DNA from: Spartobacteria bacterium
GTDB taxonomy: Bacteria > Verrucomicrobiota > Verrucomicrobiia > Chthoniobacterales > Chthoniobacteraceae
Assembly (NCBI GenBank): GCA_025350985.1
Contig: JANXWU010000075.1
Coordinates: 1 to 17,120 of the forward strand
DNA length: 17,120 nucleotides
Reading direction: 5' to 3'
The notes beneath the pieces were generated by a model. That model made no database searches. It saw only the letters and a list, made by a program, of their open reading frames with translations, and was not told the origin of the DNA. Within the stretch, counting starts at the first letter, position 1, and each line of letters opens with the position of its first letter. The translations under genes and the position numbers were made by a program. Below, piece by piece: positions 1-7,877 of the stretch.

Positions 1-1
1 A

Positions 2-1063
2 TTCGCCTCCGCCGAAGAACGGAAGAAAGCAGGGGGCTTCGTGGGGCTGGGCGGCGCGTACGCCGAACATTCCGATCCCGACGTGGCGCGGATGGCCAAA
101 ATTATCCGCAACACCATGACGCGCCTGCATGCGGAAATTTCGCGCTCGATTTCCTTCTACCGCACCCAGCAGCAGGGCGCGCAGCCGGTGCGCGTATTCC
201 TGGCCGGCGGCGCGTCGAGCCTGCCGTACATGCGCGAGTTTTTTCACGAGAAACTGCAGATGCCCGTCGAGTATTTCAACCCGCTGCGCAACGTCGCCAT
301 CGGGCCGGATTTGGACGGGCAGGAAGTGGGCAAGCACGCGCATTTGCTCGGCGAAATGGTCGGGCTGGCGCTCCGGTCGGTCACCGATTGTCCGATGGAG
401 TTGAACCTGCTGCCGCGCAGCGTCGTGCGGGCGCGGGAACTGGCCCGGCAGCGGCCTTATTTTCTGCTGGCTGGCGCGTGCGTGTGGCTTTGCCTCGGCC
501 TGCTTTGGTTCTTTTTCACGCAGGCGGAAAAGGTGAAGGCCGATGAGCTGGCGAAGTTCCAGCCAAAGGTCACCGCGCTGAAAAATTACGAGGGTAAATT
601 TGCGGCCGTGCGAAAGGAAATCGCGGAGTTGAAGCAGACCGCCGCGCCTTTGGTGCAGGCCGCTGACGACCGGCAGTTCTGGGTGAAAATTGTCGATGAC
701 GTGAACGCGCGGCTGCCGAAGGAATTCATTTGGGTGACGCTGCTCGACCCCGGATTCAGCAACGCCGACGGTTCTTTTTCCTCCGCGGTCTCCGAAGTCG
801 GCGCGCCGGCCTCGGTGACCACCACCGAGTCCGCTCCGGTGCGAGGCGGCGAAGCGTCGCGCGTGCTCGGTGTGCGCATTCGCGGGCTGTATTTGGTCAA
901 CCCCAAAGGGCTCGCCGTGGTCGATGAATTTTTCCAGGAACTGAGCAAGTCGCCCTACCTCGCTAACGTGAAACTGGCCACGCGCGCGCAGCCGACGGAG
1001 ACGGCGTGGGCCTTCGACTACGACATTCGCGCCGAGCTGAAAAAGCCGATCGTGCTGCCATGA
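2..1063 (+). CDS. PilM-PilN fusion protein of a type IV pilus-like complex (5' partial)
   Basis: The frame is open from base 2 and has no credible start in the window, so the gene begins upstream; the GTG at 41 is internal. The first ~130 codons resemble the C-terminal part of PilM, an actin-like ATPase: a phosphate-binding-type loop FLAGGASSLP, then PVEYFNP and a C-terminal helix. Without a stop the frame runs into a PilN-like protein: MELNLLP (codon at 395) matches the INLLP motif that opens PilN, followed by a basic stretch, one membrane segment (about 455-523), a probable coiled coil (about 530-660) and an alpha/beta periplasmic domain. PilM normally binds that cytoplasmic PilN motif, so here ligand and receptor are covalently joined. 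Its stop overlaps the next gene by four bases (ATGA). A separate PilN start at ATG 395 is possible, but no ribosome binding site precedes it. The family calls are from recognised motifs; the fusion is read directly from the sequence. Confidence 0.8.
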   Translation, partial: FASAEERKKAGGFVGLGGAYAEHSDPDVARMAKIIRNTMTRLHAEISRSISFYRTQQQGAQPVRVFLAGGASSLPYMREFFHEKLQMPVEYFNPLRNVAIGPDLDGQEVGKHAHLLGEMVGLALRSVTDCPMELNLLPRSVVRARELARQRPYFLLAGACVWLCLGLLWFFFTQAEKVKADELAKFQPKVTALKNYEGKFAAVRKEIAELKQTAAPLVQAADDRQFWVKIVDDVNARLPKEFIWVTLLDPGFSNADGSFSSAVSEVGAPASVTTTESAPVRGGEASRVLGVRIRGLYLVNPKGLAVVDEFFQELSKSPYLANVKLATRAQPTETAWAFDYDIRAELKKPIVLP

Positions 1064-2199
1064 ACTGGATCAAAGAAAACAAGTTTCTGGCTGGCTTTCT
1101 TGGCGTGCTGTTGCTGGGCGTGCTCGGCGGCGGGTGGCTGACTTGGTCGGCCTACGGAAAGTACGATGAGACGTCGCAAACTTTTGAAAAGGAGGCGCGC
1201 GAGTATAATCGGCTGCGCACGCTCAAGCCTTACCCCGACCAAAAAAATCTGGCTGAACTGAAGAACGCGAAAGACGGTTTCGCCGCCTCGATCATGAGCC
1301 TGCAAAAAACGCTGGCGGCGCTCGTGCTGCCGAATGAGGAACTGAAAACGCAGGAGTTTCAGGATCGTTTGAACAAGACCGTCCTAGCCGTCCGCACTCG
1401 CGCGGCCAAAGTTGCTCCCTCCACCCCCGCGCCTGCGGCTCTGGGCGCGGTTGCGGTCGCTCCGCTGAAGCTGCTGCCCGACCGGTTTTATCTCGACTTC
1501 GACCGTTACCAAAATGAACTGCCGCGCACGGAGATGGCCGCGACCGCATTGAATCGGCAGTTGAAGGCGCTGGAGTTTGTGGCGAACGAATTGATTGACG
1601 CGAAGATCGACGCATTGACGCTGTTCAAACGCGGCGCATTGCCCGAGGAATCAGGCTCACCGGCGCCCCCACCGCCACGCGCCTCCGGCGGCAAAGGCAG
1701 GGGCAGCGCGCCTGGCCCCGCCGCGCCGCTGGTTGTGAAGCACACGCTGGAAATTGGCTTCGTATCCGATCCGACGGCGTTTCGCCGGGTGCTGAACACA
1801 TTGAGCAGCACGAAGAAACAGTTTTTCATCGTGCGGTCGTTACAGGTGCGAAATTTGGAAACCAAGGGACCATCGCGTGGTGGCTTGGAAGACGCTCCGC
1901 CCGCTCCAGAACCGCCCCCCGGTGCTCCTCCTGCCGACCCCGTCCCGCCCACGCCGACCCAGAGTTCCACCCCGGAAATCCTCCTGGCGCAGGCCGCGCC
2001 CGCCCGACCTGTCCCACCTGCAGGCGTTGTGAAAGGCACCGTCCCTGCCGCCCCGGCGGCGGCACCGGGCGCCCTTCCCGCGGCGGCACCCGAGGCTCAG
2101 CCGCCCCTCGCTCCGCCGAAATACATTGTCGGCGAGGAGAAAATCGTCGTCATCATCAAATTGGAAATCGTCGATTTTCCCGTCGTGCAAATCAAATAA
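1060..2199 (+). CDS. Amuc_1100-like pilus-associated membrane protein (PilO position)
   Basis: This 379-residue protein starts at ATG 1060, which overlaps the stop of the previous gene; the open frame reaches back to 1006, but the ATGA overlap and the MNWIKENK start decide for 1060. A single membrane helix (residues ~8-29) follows a short cytoplasmic end, then a charged helical region (~35-120), a mixed alpha/beta region (~145-195), a Pro/Gly/Ala linker (~199-224), a second alpha/beta domain (~225-270), a long Pro/Ala-rich linker (~275-351) and a final strand segment (EKIVVIIKLEIVDF). The MNWI start, the segment with LEIGFVSDPTAF and IVRSLQVRN, and the closing strand after YIVGEEK line up with my memory of Akkermansia muciniphila Amuc_1100 (about 317 residues). 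Extra length here is mainly low-complexity linker. Between PilMN and PilP/Q-like genes, it occupies the PilO slot, and its topology fits that. Function in pilus assembly is inferred. Confidence 0.78.
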   Translation: MNWIKENKFLAGFLGVLLLGVLGGGWLTWSAYGKYDETSQTFEKEAREYNRLRTLKPYPDQKNLAELKNAKDGFAASIMSLQKTLAALVLPNEELKTQEFQDRLNKTVLAVRTRAAKVAPSTPAPAALGAVAVAPLKLLPDRFYLDFDRYQNELPRTEMAATALNRQLKALEFVANELIDAKIDALTLFKRGALPEESGSPAPPPPRASGGKGRGSAPGPAAPLVVKHTLEIGFVSDPTAFRRVLNTLSSTKKQFFIVRSLQVRNLETKGPSRGGLEDAPPAPEPPPGAPPADPVPPTPTQSSTPEILLAQAAPARPVPPAGVVKGTVPAAPAAAPGALPAAAPEAQPPLAPPKYIVGEEKIVVIIKLEIVDFPVVQIK

Positions 2200-2204
2200 C
2201 GCGC

Positions 2205-3221
2205 ATGGACTGGATCAAGGCCCACTACGAAAAATGTCTGCTCGCGCTCACCGCGCTGCTGCTGTTCGCGCTTTCCGGGGTGCTTATTTTTAAGACGCGC
2301 ACCTTCAACGAGGTCTTCGCTCCCGTGACTAGTGAGCCGGCGCACAATAACAAAGTGGAAAAGGTCGATGAGGCGGAACTCGTGCGGGTGCAGGAGGAGA
2401 TTCAAACTCCCGCGAAATGGAAAATTGAAGACAACGGGACGCCGCGCGGCCCGCTGTTCGTGACGTATCGGTACATCATCAAAGACGAGAAGCCCTACAA
2501 TCCACTCGACCCCAAATCGCCGCCCTTCCATTACATCGCGGTCAATGGGCAAAACATGCCGATTCCCAACCGCTGGTTCACGGAGAACAAGCTCGATTTG
2601 CTCAATCAAAACATCCTGCTGGAGGATCCTGACGGCGATGGATTCACCACGGGCGAGGAATGGATCGGCCTCGACCCCGCGCATCCCGGCGCGCAATCGA
2701 CCGACCCGAACGACAAGGCCTCGCATCCACCGTACACGGTGAAGCTGCGGCTCAAGGATTGGATTCACGTGACGTTCCCGTACATTTTCAAATCGTACGA
2801 AGGCGACCCGAAGAAACCGGCGACGCTGGAACTGCAACTCAGCCCAGTGTCGCGGCGCGGCTCGTCGCCTTTTGTAAAAATCGGCGATCCCATTCCGGGC
2901 ACGAACTTCAAGGTGGTGTCGTTCGAGCCCAAAAAATTCACGGACGCCAACGACTTGGAAAAGGATATTTCGGAACTCAAGATCGTGGACACGGCCGGCA
3001 AGGAGATCGTTTTGATTTTCAACAAGCCCGCGGAATCGCCCAATTCCTTCGCCGTCTTTCAGTATCTGATCGATGGCACCGTGTTCCGAGTGCAGATTGG
3101 CCAGAGTTTTTCCTTGCAGCCAGAGGCGGATAAAAAATACAAACTGCTGGACATCAAACAAACCGAAGCCGTCATCCAGGACGAGAAAGCCAACAAGCCC
3201 ATTACCGTGCCGCATTTGTAA
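2205..3221 (+). CDS. Amuc_1099-like membrane-anchored periplasmic protein (PilP position)
   Basis: The 338-residue protein begins five bases after the previous stop. It starts MDWIKAHYEK, closely paralleling the MNWIKENK start of its upstream neighbour, and has one membrane helix at about residues 10-30; the rest should be periplasmic. At residues 141-152 there is a D-x-D-x-D-G-x4-E-E pattern (D141, D143, D145, E151, E152) resembling the calcium loops of EF-hand/thrombospondin type 3 repeats, followed by further Asp residues. The C-terminal half carries two similar beta-rich segments, one around FVKIGDPIPG and one around FRVQIGQSF, that resemble the homology region of PilP/GspC, which docks to the secretin N-terminus. 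It directly precedes the secretin gene. Correspondence to Amuc_1099 is from order and general layout; the PilP role is inferred. Confidence 0.68.
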   Translation: MDWIKAHYEKCLLALTALLLFALSGVLIFKTRTFNEVFAPVTSEPAHNNKVEKVDEAELVRVQEEIQTPAKWKIEDNGTPRGPLFVTYRYIIKDEKPYNPLDPKSPPFHYIAVNGQNMPIPNRWFTENKLDLLNQNILLEDPDGDGFTTGEEWIGLDPAHPGAQSTDPNDKASHPPYTVKLRLKDWIHVTFPYIFKSYEGDPKKPATLELQLSPVSRRGSSPFVKIGDPIPGTNFKVVSFEPKKFTDANDLEKDISELKIVDTAGKEIVLIFNKPAESPNSFAVFQYLIDGTVFRVQIGQSFSLQPEADKKYKLLDIKQTEAVIQDEKANKPITVPHL

Positions 3222-3269
3222 CGAGGCACGCGCCAAAGCAACCGCGGATTTTTCCCAACCAGCCCACGT

Positions 3270-5966
3270 ATGAACACACCCCAGATGACTGTCCTTTGCA
3301 CGCTGACTGCGGCGTGCCTGTTGAATTCCGCCTTCGCGGAAACCCGGCGCGTCCAAGTCGCTTCTGTCTCCGCCGAAAGCGCGGCTGAGCGTGAAGACGC
3401 CCGCCGTCAGCAGATGGTCACCCGCGCCAAAGGCGTGATCAAGGACGGCGACAAGGCGATGAAGGAAAAAGACTACGAACAGGCGGTGAACCTGTATCAG
3501 ACCGCCGCCGATTCGTTGCAGGATTCGCCGCGGACGCACGGGCTGCACGAGGATGCAGTGGACAAATTTTGCGACGCTAGCGTGAAGCTTGCCTTGCAGC
3601 GGATCGACGAAGGCCGCTGGGCCGACGCCAAGCGCCGCCTCGAAACCGTGCTCGACGAAAAATACACCGGCAAACAGGGCGACCCGTTTCGCAACCGCAT
3701 CGGGCAACCGGCTCACAGCGCGCGCGTGCTCCTCGCGAAGCTGGAAGACCCGCAATACTACAACCAGACGATCACGCCGAAATTCCGCGAGAGAATCGAC
3801 AATGTGAAGCAGTTGATGCTCGATGCGCAGGGCTTTTACGACACCGGCCGCTACGACCTCGCCTTTAAGCGGTGCGAGGAAATTCTCGGTAACGACCCTT
3901 ACAACATTGCCGCCCGCAAGATGCAGGAAAAAATTAACCTGCAGCGCGATAACTCGGCCATCTCGGGCTATAACGAAGGCCGCTCGCGCGCTCTGTGGAT
4001 GGTGCAGAAAGGTTGGGAGTACCAGCCGCGTCGCTACGGTGCCAACAAGGTGGTGGTGATGGAGCAGCAGCCGACCGAAAAAGTCGGCACGGCGAGCATC
4101 ACGAAAAAGCTCAACGAGATCATCATCCCGACCGTCAAGTTCGACAACGTCACCATCCGTGAGGCGATTGATTTTCTGAAAAGGAAAAGCATTGATCTCG
4201 ACCCGGAAAAGAAAGGGGTGAACATCGTATTGCAATTGGACGCCGGTCCGGGCGCCCCTGCGGTGGCTGTCCCGGACGCCGCAGCACCGCCTGCGCCGGG
4301 GATTCCCGGCATCCCCGGCGTGCCCGATGCGGCTCCTGCCCTGCCCGGTGCCGCTCCGGGAGGGGCGGTCAGTGCGGAGACGCGGATCACGCTTTCTCTC
4401 GCTCAAATTCCGTTGATCGAGGCGCTCAAATACGTGACCAGCCTTTCCAATTTGAAATACAAAATCGAACCGTTCGCGGTTTCGGTCGTCCCGTCGTATG
4501 TGAGCGTCGATGTGCTGGTGACAAAGGAATACAAGGTTCCGCCCGGTTTCATCAGCGCCTCGCCCATCGGCGGAAACAATGCCCTTGCAGCCCCAGCCGG
4601 CCCAGTCGCCGCTGCGGGACCACCCGGTGGTCCTGCGTTGGCGGGCCGGGCCAGTGCACGCGATTACCTTGAAGGCCGCGGGGTGACGTTCCCGCCGGGA
4701 TCCAGCGCGATTTTTATTCCCACCAGCAGCCGTCTGGTCGTGCGCAATACGCAGGTGAATCTCGACCTCGTCGATGCGATCGTCGATGCCTCGTGGCAGG
4801 CGTTGCCATCGCAGGTGGACATCGAGGCGAAGTTTGTCGAGATCAACCAGAACAACCTCAAGGAACTGAGTTTCGACTGGTTGCTCGGACAGTTTAACCT
4901 GCCGCACACTAAAAAAGTCTTCGGCGGCGGCGGCACTTCTGGAAATCAAACAGTCGGCGGTGCGCTCGATTTTCCTTTCACCCCGCCCGGCTCCACGACC
5001 CCGGTGGGAGCATTTCCGCTCTCGCCTGGAAACCGGAACGGCTCGGTCGCCATCACGGCCAATGCGGTGGACGCTTTGCTGGCCGGCACGGGGCTGGGAG
5101 CCGCCTCCAAGATTGCACCCGCCATTTTCTCCGTCGCGGGAATTTTCACCGATCCGCAGTTCCAACTGGCCATTCGGGCGCTCAACCAAAAGAAGGGCAT
5201 CGACTTGCTCTCCGCGCCCCGCGTCACGACCAAGAGCGGTCAGAAAGCGGTCATTGAAGTCGTGCGTGAATTCCGTTATCCCACGGAGTTCCAGCCGCCC
5301 CAAATCCCGACGAACGTCGGCAGCGGCGGTGGCGTGACCACGGCGCTCCCCGGCCAAAGCGTGACGCCTCCGAGCATTCCGATCACGCCTACGACCCCGA
5401 CGGCGTTTGAAACCCGCAAAGTCGGGGTGACGCTGGAAGTGGAGCCCGTGGTGGGCGCGGACGGCCAGACCATTGACCTCAATCTCCAGCCCGAAGTTGT
5501 GGAATTCGAAGGCTTCATCAACTACGGCAGCCCGATTCTGGCCCCGCCCACGCAGTCCACTAATCCGCTCACCGGATTGCTCACGACCAACACGCGCGAC
5601 CAGCGTGTCCTCACGGACAACATCATCAACCAGCCGATTTTCAGCACCCGCAAAGTGCAGACCAACGTCACGCTCTGGGACGGCCAGACCGTCGTCATCG
5701 GCGGGTTGATTCGCGAGGACGTGCAGAAAGTAGAGGATAAAACTCCGCTGCTGGGCGACCTCCCGTTCATCGGACGTTTGTTCCGTTCTTCATCCGATCA
5801 GCACTTGAAGAAAAACCTGATGATTTTCCTCACTGCCCGCTTGGTAAATCCTGCCGGCGATCCGGTGCATTCGACCGAGGAAGAGGAAGAGATGGCAGAA
5901 GTCCTGGCACCGCCGCCGGCGCCGCTCCCGCCCATCATGCCGGCGGCACCGGGCTTCGCGAAATAA
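3270..5966 (+). CDS. PilQ/GspD-type outer-membrane secretin (Amuc_1098-like)
   Basis: This 898-residue secretin should form the outer-membrane pore of the pilus or secretion complex encoded upstream. Residues 1-23 look like a Sec signal peptide ending AFA before ETRR. Residues ~45-230 are helical with TPR-like patterns (e.g. KDYEQAVNLYQTAADSL and GRYDLAFKRCEEILGNDPYN). A secretin N-type domain begins near residue 275 (VKFDNVTIREAIDFLKRKS) and is interrupted by a Pro/Ala/Gly linker (~326-372); a second linker lies near 434-464. The C-terminal secretin domain (~600-865) is canonical: LSAPRVTTKSGQKA, then GVTLEVEPVV, then DGQTVVIGGLI and TPLLGDLPFIGRLF, ending LMIFLTARLV. An Ala/Pro tail closes the protein. 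It is longer than many PilQ proteins because of the TPR region and linkers. No clear ribosome binding site lies in the 48-base gap before ATG 3270. The secretin assignment is firm; pilus rather than type II secretion is inferred from PilM/PilN. Confidence 0.92.
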   Translation: MNTPQMTVLCTLTAACLLNSAFAETRRVQVASVSAESAAEREDARRQQMVTRAKGVIKDGDKAMKEKDYEQAVNLYQTAADSLQDSPRTHGLHEDAVDKFCDASVKLALQRIDEGRWADAKRRLETVLDEKYTGKQGDPFRNRIGQPAHSARVLLAKLEDPQYYNQTITPKFRERIDNVKQLMLDAQGFYDTGRYDLAFKRCEEILGNDPYNIAARKMQEKINLQRDNSAISGYNEGRSRALWMVQKGWEYQPRRYGANKVVVMEQQPTEKVGTASITKKLNEIIIPTVKFDNVTIREAIDFLKRKSIDLDPEKKGVNIVLQLDAGPGAPAVAVPDAAAPPAPGIPGIPGVPDAAPALPGAAPGGAVSAETRITLSLAQIPLIEALKYVTSLSNLKYKIEPFAVSVVPSYVSVDVLVTKEYKVPPGFISASPIGGNNALAAPAGPVAAAGPPGGPALAGRASARDYLEGRGVTFPPGSSAIFIPTSSRLVVRNTQVNLDLVDAIVDASWQALPSQVDIEAKFVEINQNNLKELSFDWLLGQFNLPHTKKVFGGGGTSGNQTVGGALDFPFTPPGSTTPVGAFPLSPGNRNGSVAITANAVDALLAGTGLGAASKIAPAIFSVAGIFTDPQFQLAIRALNQKKGIDLLSAPRVTTKSGQKAVIEVVREFRYPTEFQPPQIPTNVGSGGGVTTALPGQSVTPPSIPITPTTPTAFETRKVGVTLEVEPVVGADGQTIDLNLQPEVVEFEGFINYGSPILAPPTQSTNPLTGLLTTNTRDQRVLTDNIINQPIFSTRKVQTNVTLWDGQTVVIGGLIREDVQKVEDKTPLLGDLPFIGRLFRSSSDQHLKKNLMIFLTARLVNPAGDPVHSTEEEEEMAEVLAPPPAPLPPIMPAAPGFAK

Positions 5967-5969
5967 CGC

Positions 5970-5973
5970 GGAG
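5970..5973 (+). promoter_or_regulatory. Shine-Dalgarno-like GGAG for coaE
   Basis: GGAG lies ten bases before the GTG start of coaE and supports that non-ATG start. It stands out because most other genes in the window show no such sequence. Confidence 0.5.
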
Positions 5974-5983
5974 CGCAAGCGTC

Positions 5984-6580
5984 GTGCCCGTCTTGGGAAT
6001 CACGGGTGGCCTTGCCACCGGAAAAACCACCTTCACGCGGCTGCTCCGAGAGCGGATCGACGCTGACCTTTTCGACGCCGACGCCTGCGCCAGGGCACTG
6101 CTTGACCGCGATCCTGAAATCCGAGAAAAAGTGCGCGTCACCTTTGGCGCGACGGTTTTTGATGCAGACGGCAAACCCAATCGCGAACGGCTGCGGCAAA
6201 TCGTTTTCTCCGATGGCGCGCAAAGAAAGGCGCTCGAAGCGATCTTGCATCCGGCAATCCGGACGCATTGGACGGCATTGGCCGAGGCTGCGGGAAAACG
6301 ATGGCTTTTCGTTGATATCCCGCTTCTATTTGAAACCGGTGCCGAGCCGCTCTTCGATTGCATCGCAGTGGTGGCCTGTTCCCCGGCAATGCAGCGGCGG
6401 CGACTCACCACCGGGCGTGGAGTGGAGCCGAATCTCACCGAACAAATGCTCGCCGCGCAACTTCCCATCGACGTGAAAATTCAGAAAGCCAATCACCTAG
6501 TCTGGAATGAGTCATCTCTCGGTACCCTCGAGGAACAAGCCGGAATTTTTGCGGCCTATTTAAGTCAGCGCCATGGATGA
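5984..6580 (+). CDS. coaE: Dephospho-CoA kinase
   Basis: CoaE phosphorylates the 3'-hydroxyl of dephospho-CoA with ATP, the last step of coenzyme A synthesis, in the cytoplasm. The 198-residue length is normal for the family. The P-loop is at residues 8-16 (GGLATGKTT, where many CoaE proteins have GIGSGKS), followed by the family motif DADACARALL, the segment GKPNRERLRQIVF and the LHPAIR motif of the CoA-binding lid. The start is GTG 5984, just before the P-loop; a GGAG at 5970-5973 sits ten bases upstream, one of the few Shine-Dalgarno-like sequences in the window. It follows the secretin by 17 bases and overlaps rho by eight bases, so it may be read with either or both. Confidence 0.95.
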   Translation: MPVLGITGGLATGKTTFTRLLRERIDADLFDADACARALLDRDPEIREKVRVTFGATVFDADGKPNRERLRQIVFSDGAQRKALEAILHPAIRTHWTALAEAAGKRWLFVDIPLLFETGAEPLFDCIAVVACSPAMQRRRLTTGRGVEPNLTEQMLAAQLPIDVKIQKANHLVWNESSLGTLEEQAGIFAAYLSQRHG

Positions 6581-7877
6581 ACCCACTGCGCCCGCGGCCG
6601 CCGCGCCGCCTCGATCCGCGCCACGGGTCCGAGTTGAGGAATTGCAAGCGCTCCCGCTGCCCGAACTCATCGCCCACGTCCAGGCGGCGGGTGCCCGCAT
6701 CGCGCCCGATCGCTCGCGCCGGCAAATCATTTTCGATTTTCTAAGATTTCTCGGCCAGCGCGGCGTGATTCTGGAAGTGGATGGCATCCTCGAAGCCGCG
6801 CCCGAAGGCTACGGATTTCTGCGGTCGCCCCTGTTCAATTTTCGTCCCGGTCCCGAGGACGCCTATCTCTCGCAGCAGCAGACCAGACAGCGCGGCATCC
6901 GCGGCGGGCAGCGGATTGCCGGGCGGTTGCGCGTGCCACGCGAGCGCGAAAAATACATGGCGCTCGAGGAGATCACGGCCATTGAAGAAATCCCCGTCGC
7001 GCAGTGGTCGGAGCCGAAACACTTCGAGGATTTGACCGCGCAGTTTCCACGAGAGCGGATCATTTTGGAAAATCCGGTCACGCAATCGTTGAGCTGCCGC
7101 GCCGTCGATTTGCTCGCACCGCTGGGACGCGGACAGCGCGGCCTGATCGTCGCCCCACCGCGGGTGGGCAAGACGATCATGCTGCAGCACATCGCGCGCG
7201 CCATTCGCGTGAACTCGCCGGAAACCCATTTGATCACGCTGCTCATCGACGAACGCCCGGAAGAAGTCACCGACATGCGGCGCAGCGTCGATGCGGAAAT
7301 TTTCAGTTCGACTTTTGACGAGCCGACCTCACGTCATGTGCAGGTCGCGGAACTGGTGAGCGAGCGCTCGAAACGACTCGTCGAGATTGGCAAACACGTC
7401 GTCATTTTACTCGACAGCCTCACCCGGCTCGCGCGCGGCTACAACGCCGCCCTGACCGGCAAGGGACGCACGATGAGCGGGGGCGTGGACGCCAAAGCGC
7501 TGATGAAACCGAAACGATTTTTCGGCGCCGCGCGCTGCGTCGAGGAGGGCGGCAGCCTCACCATCCTCGCCACCGCGCTGACCGAGACGCATAGCCGCAT
7601 GGACGACCTGATTTTTGAGGAGTTCAAAGGCACCGGAAACATGGAGCTGCACCTCGACCGGATGCTGGCGGAAAAGCGCACCTTTCCCGCGATCCATATT
7701 TCAATGTCCGCCACGCGGCGCGACGATTTGCTCTACCACCCCGAGGAATTCAAGCGCGTGGAACTGCTGCGTAAAACCTTGCTTCAGCTCCCCGTGGGCG
7801 AGGCGATGGAGGTGCTTATTTCCAACCTGCAGGCGACCAACACCAACGCCGAGCTGCTGCTCGCGGGGATCCGTTGA
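6573..7877 (+). CDS. rho: Transcription termination factor Rho
   Basis: Rho is the hexameric RNA-dependent ATPase that pulls nascent RNA from RNA polymerase. The 434-residue protein has the standard compact form: an N-terminal helical domain (~20-60), a cold-shock-type RNA-binding domain (~65-135, EGYGFLRSP and DAYLSQQQ), then the RecA-like ATPase. Visible motifs are the Walker A loop APPRVGKT (194-201), [28 protein letters not shown], the Walker B region [16 protein letters not shown], the TMSGGVDA Q-loop, [19 protein letters not shown] and [15 protein letters not shown]. Residue 197 is Arg where E. coli Rho has Lys181. No large N-terminal insertion is present. ATG 6573 overlaps the coaE stop by eight bases and the end overlaps the exonuclease gene by four, which suggests coupled translation. 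Confidence 0.97.
   Translation: MDEPTAPAAAAPPRSAPRVRVEELQALPLPELIAHVQAAGARIAPDRSRRQIIFDFLRFLGQRGVILEVDGILEAAPEGYGFLRSPLFNFRPGPEDAYLSQQQTRQRGIRGGQRIAGRLRVPREREKYMALEEITAIEEIPVAQWSEPKHFEDLTAQFPRERIILENPVTQSLSCRAVDLLAPLGRGQRGLIVAPPRVGKTIMLQHIARAIRVNSPETHLITLLIDERPEEVTDMRRSVDAEIFSSTFDEPTSRHVQVAELVSERSKRLVEIGKHVVILLDSLTRLARGYNAALTGKGRTMSGGVDAKALMKPKRFFGAARCVEEGGSLTILATALTETHSRMDDLIFEEFKGTGNMELHLDRMLAEKRTFPAIHISMSATRRDDLLYHPEEFKRVELLRKTLLQLPVGEAMEVLISNLQATNTNAELLLAGIR

Noticed and set aside
1006..1059. Earlier start for the Amuc_1100-like protein.
   Set aside because: It would overlap the PilN-like domain by 54 bases and add a charged stretch before the membrane helix; the ATGA overlap at 1060 is more natural.
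3306..3317. Possible lipobox (LTAAC, Cys16) in the secretin signal peptide.
   Set aside because: The residue at -3 is Thr, not Leu or similar, and a normal signal peptidase I site AFA follows at residue 23.
4297..4335. Short collagen-like GIPGIPGVP run in the secretin.
   Set aside because: It is too short for a triple helix and is better explained as part of a Pro/Ala/Gly linker.
2097..5357. A 1086-codon open frame on the minus strand, antisense to the PilP-position and secretin genes.
   Set aside because: It lies opposite well-recognised genes, and its product is rich in Arg, His and Val without any family motif. Long antisense frames are expected in GC-rich genes with few TTA, CTA or TCA triplets in that phase.
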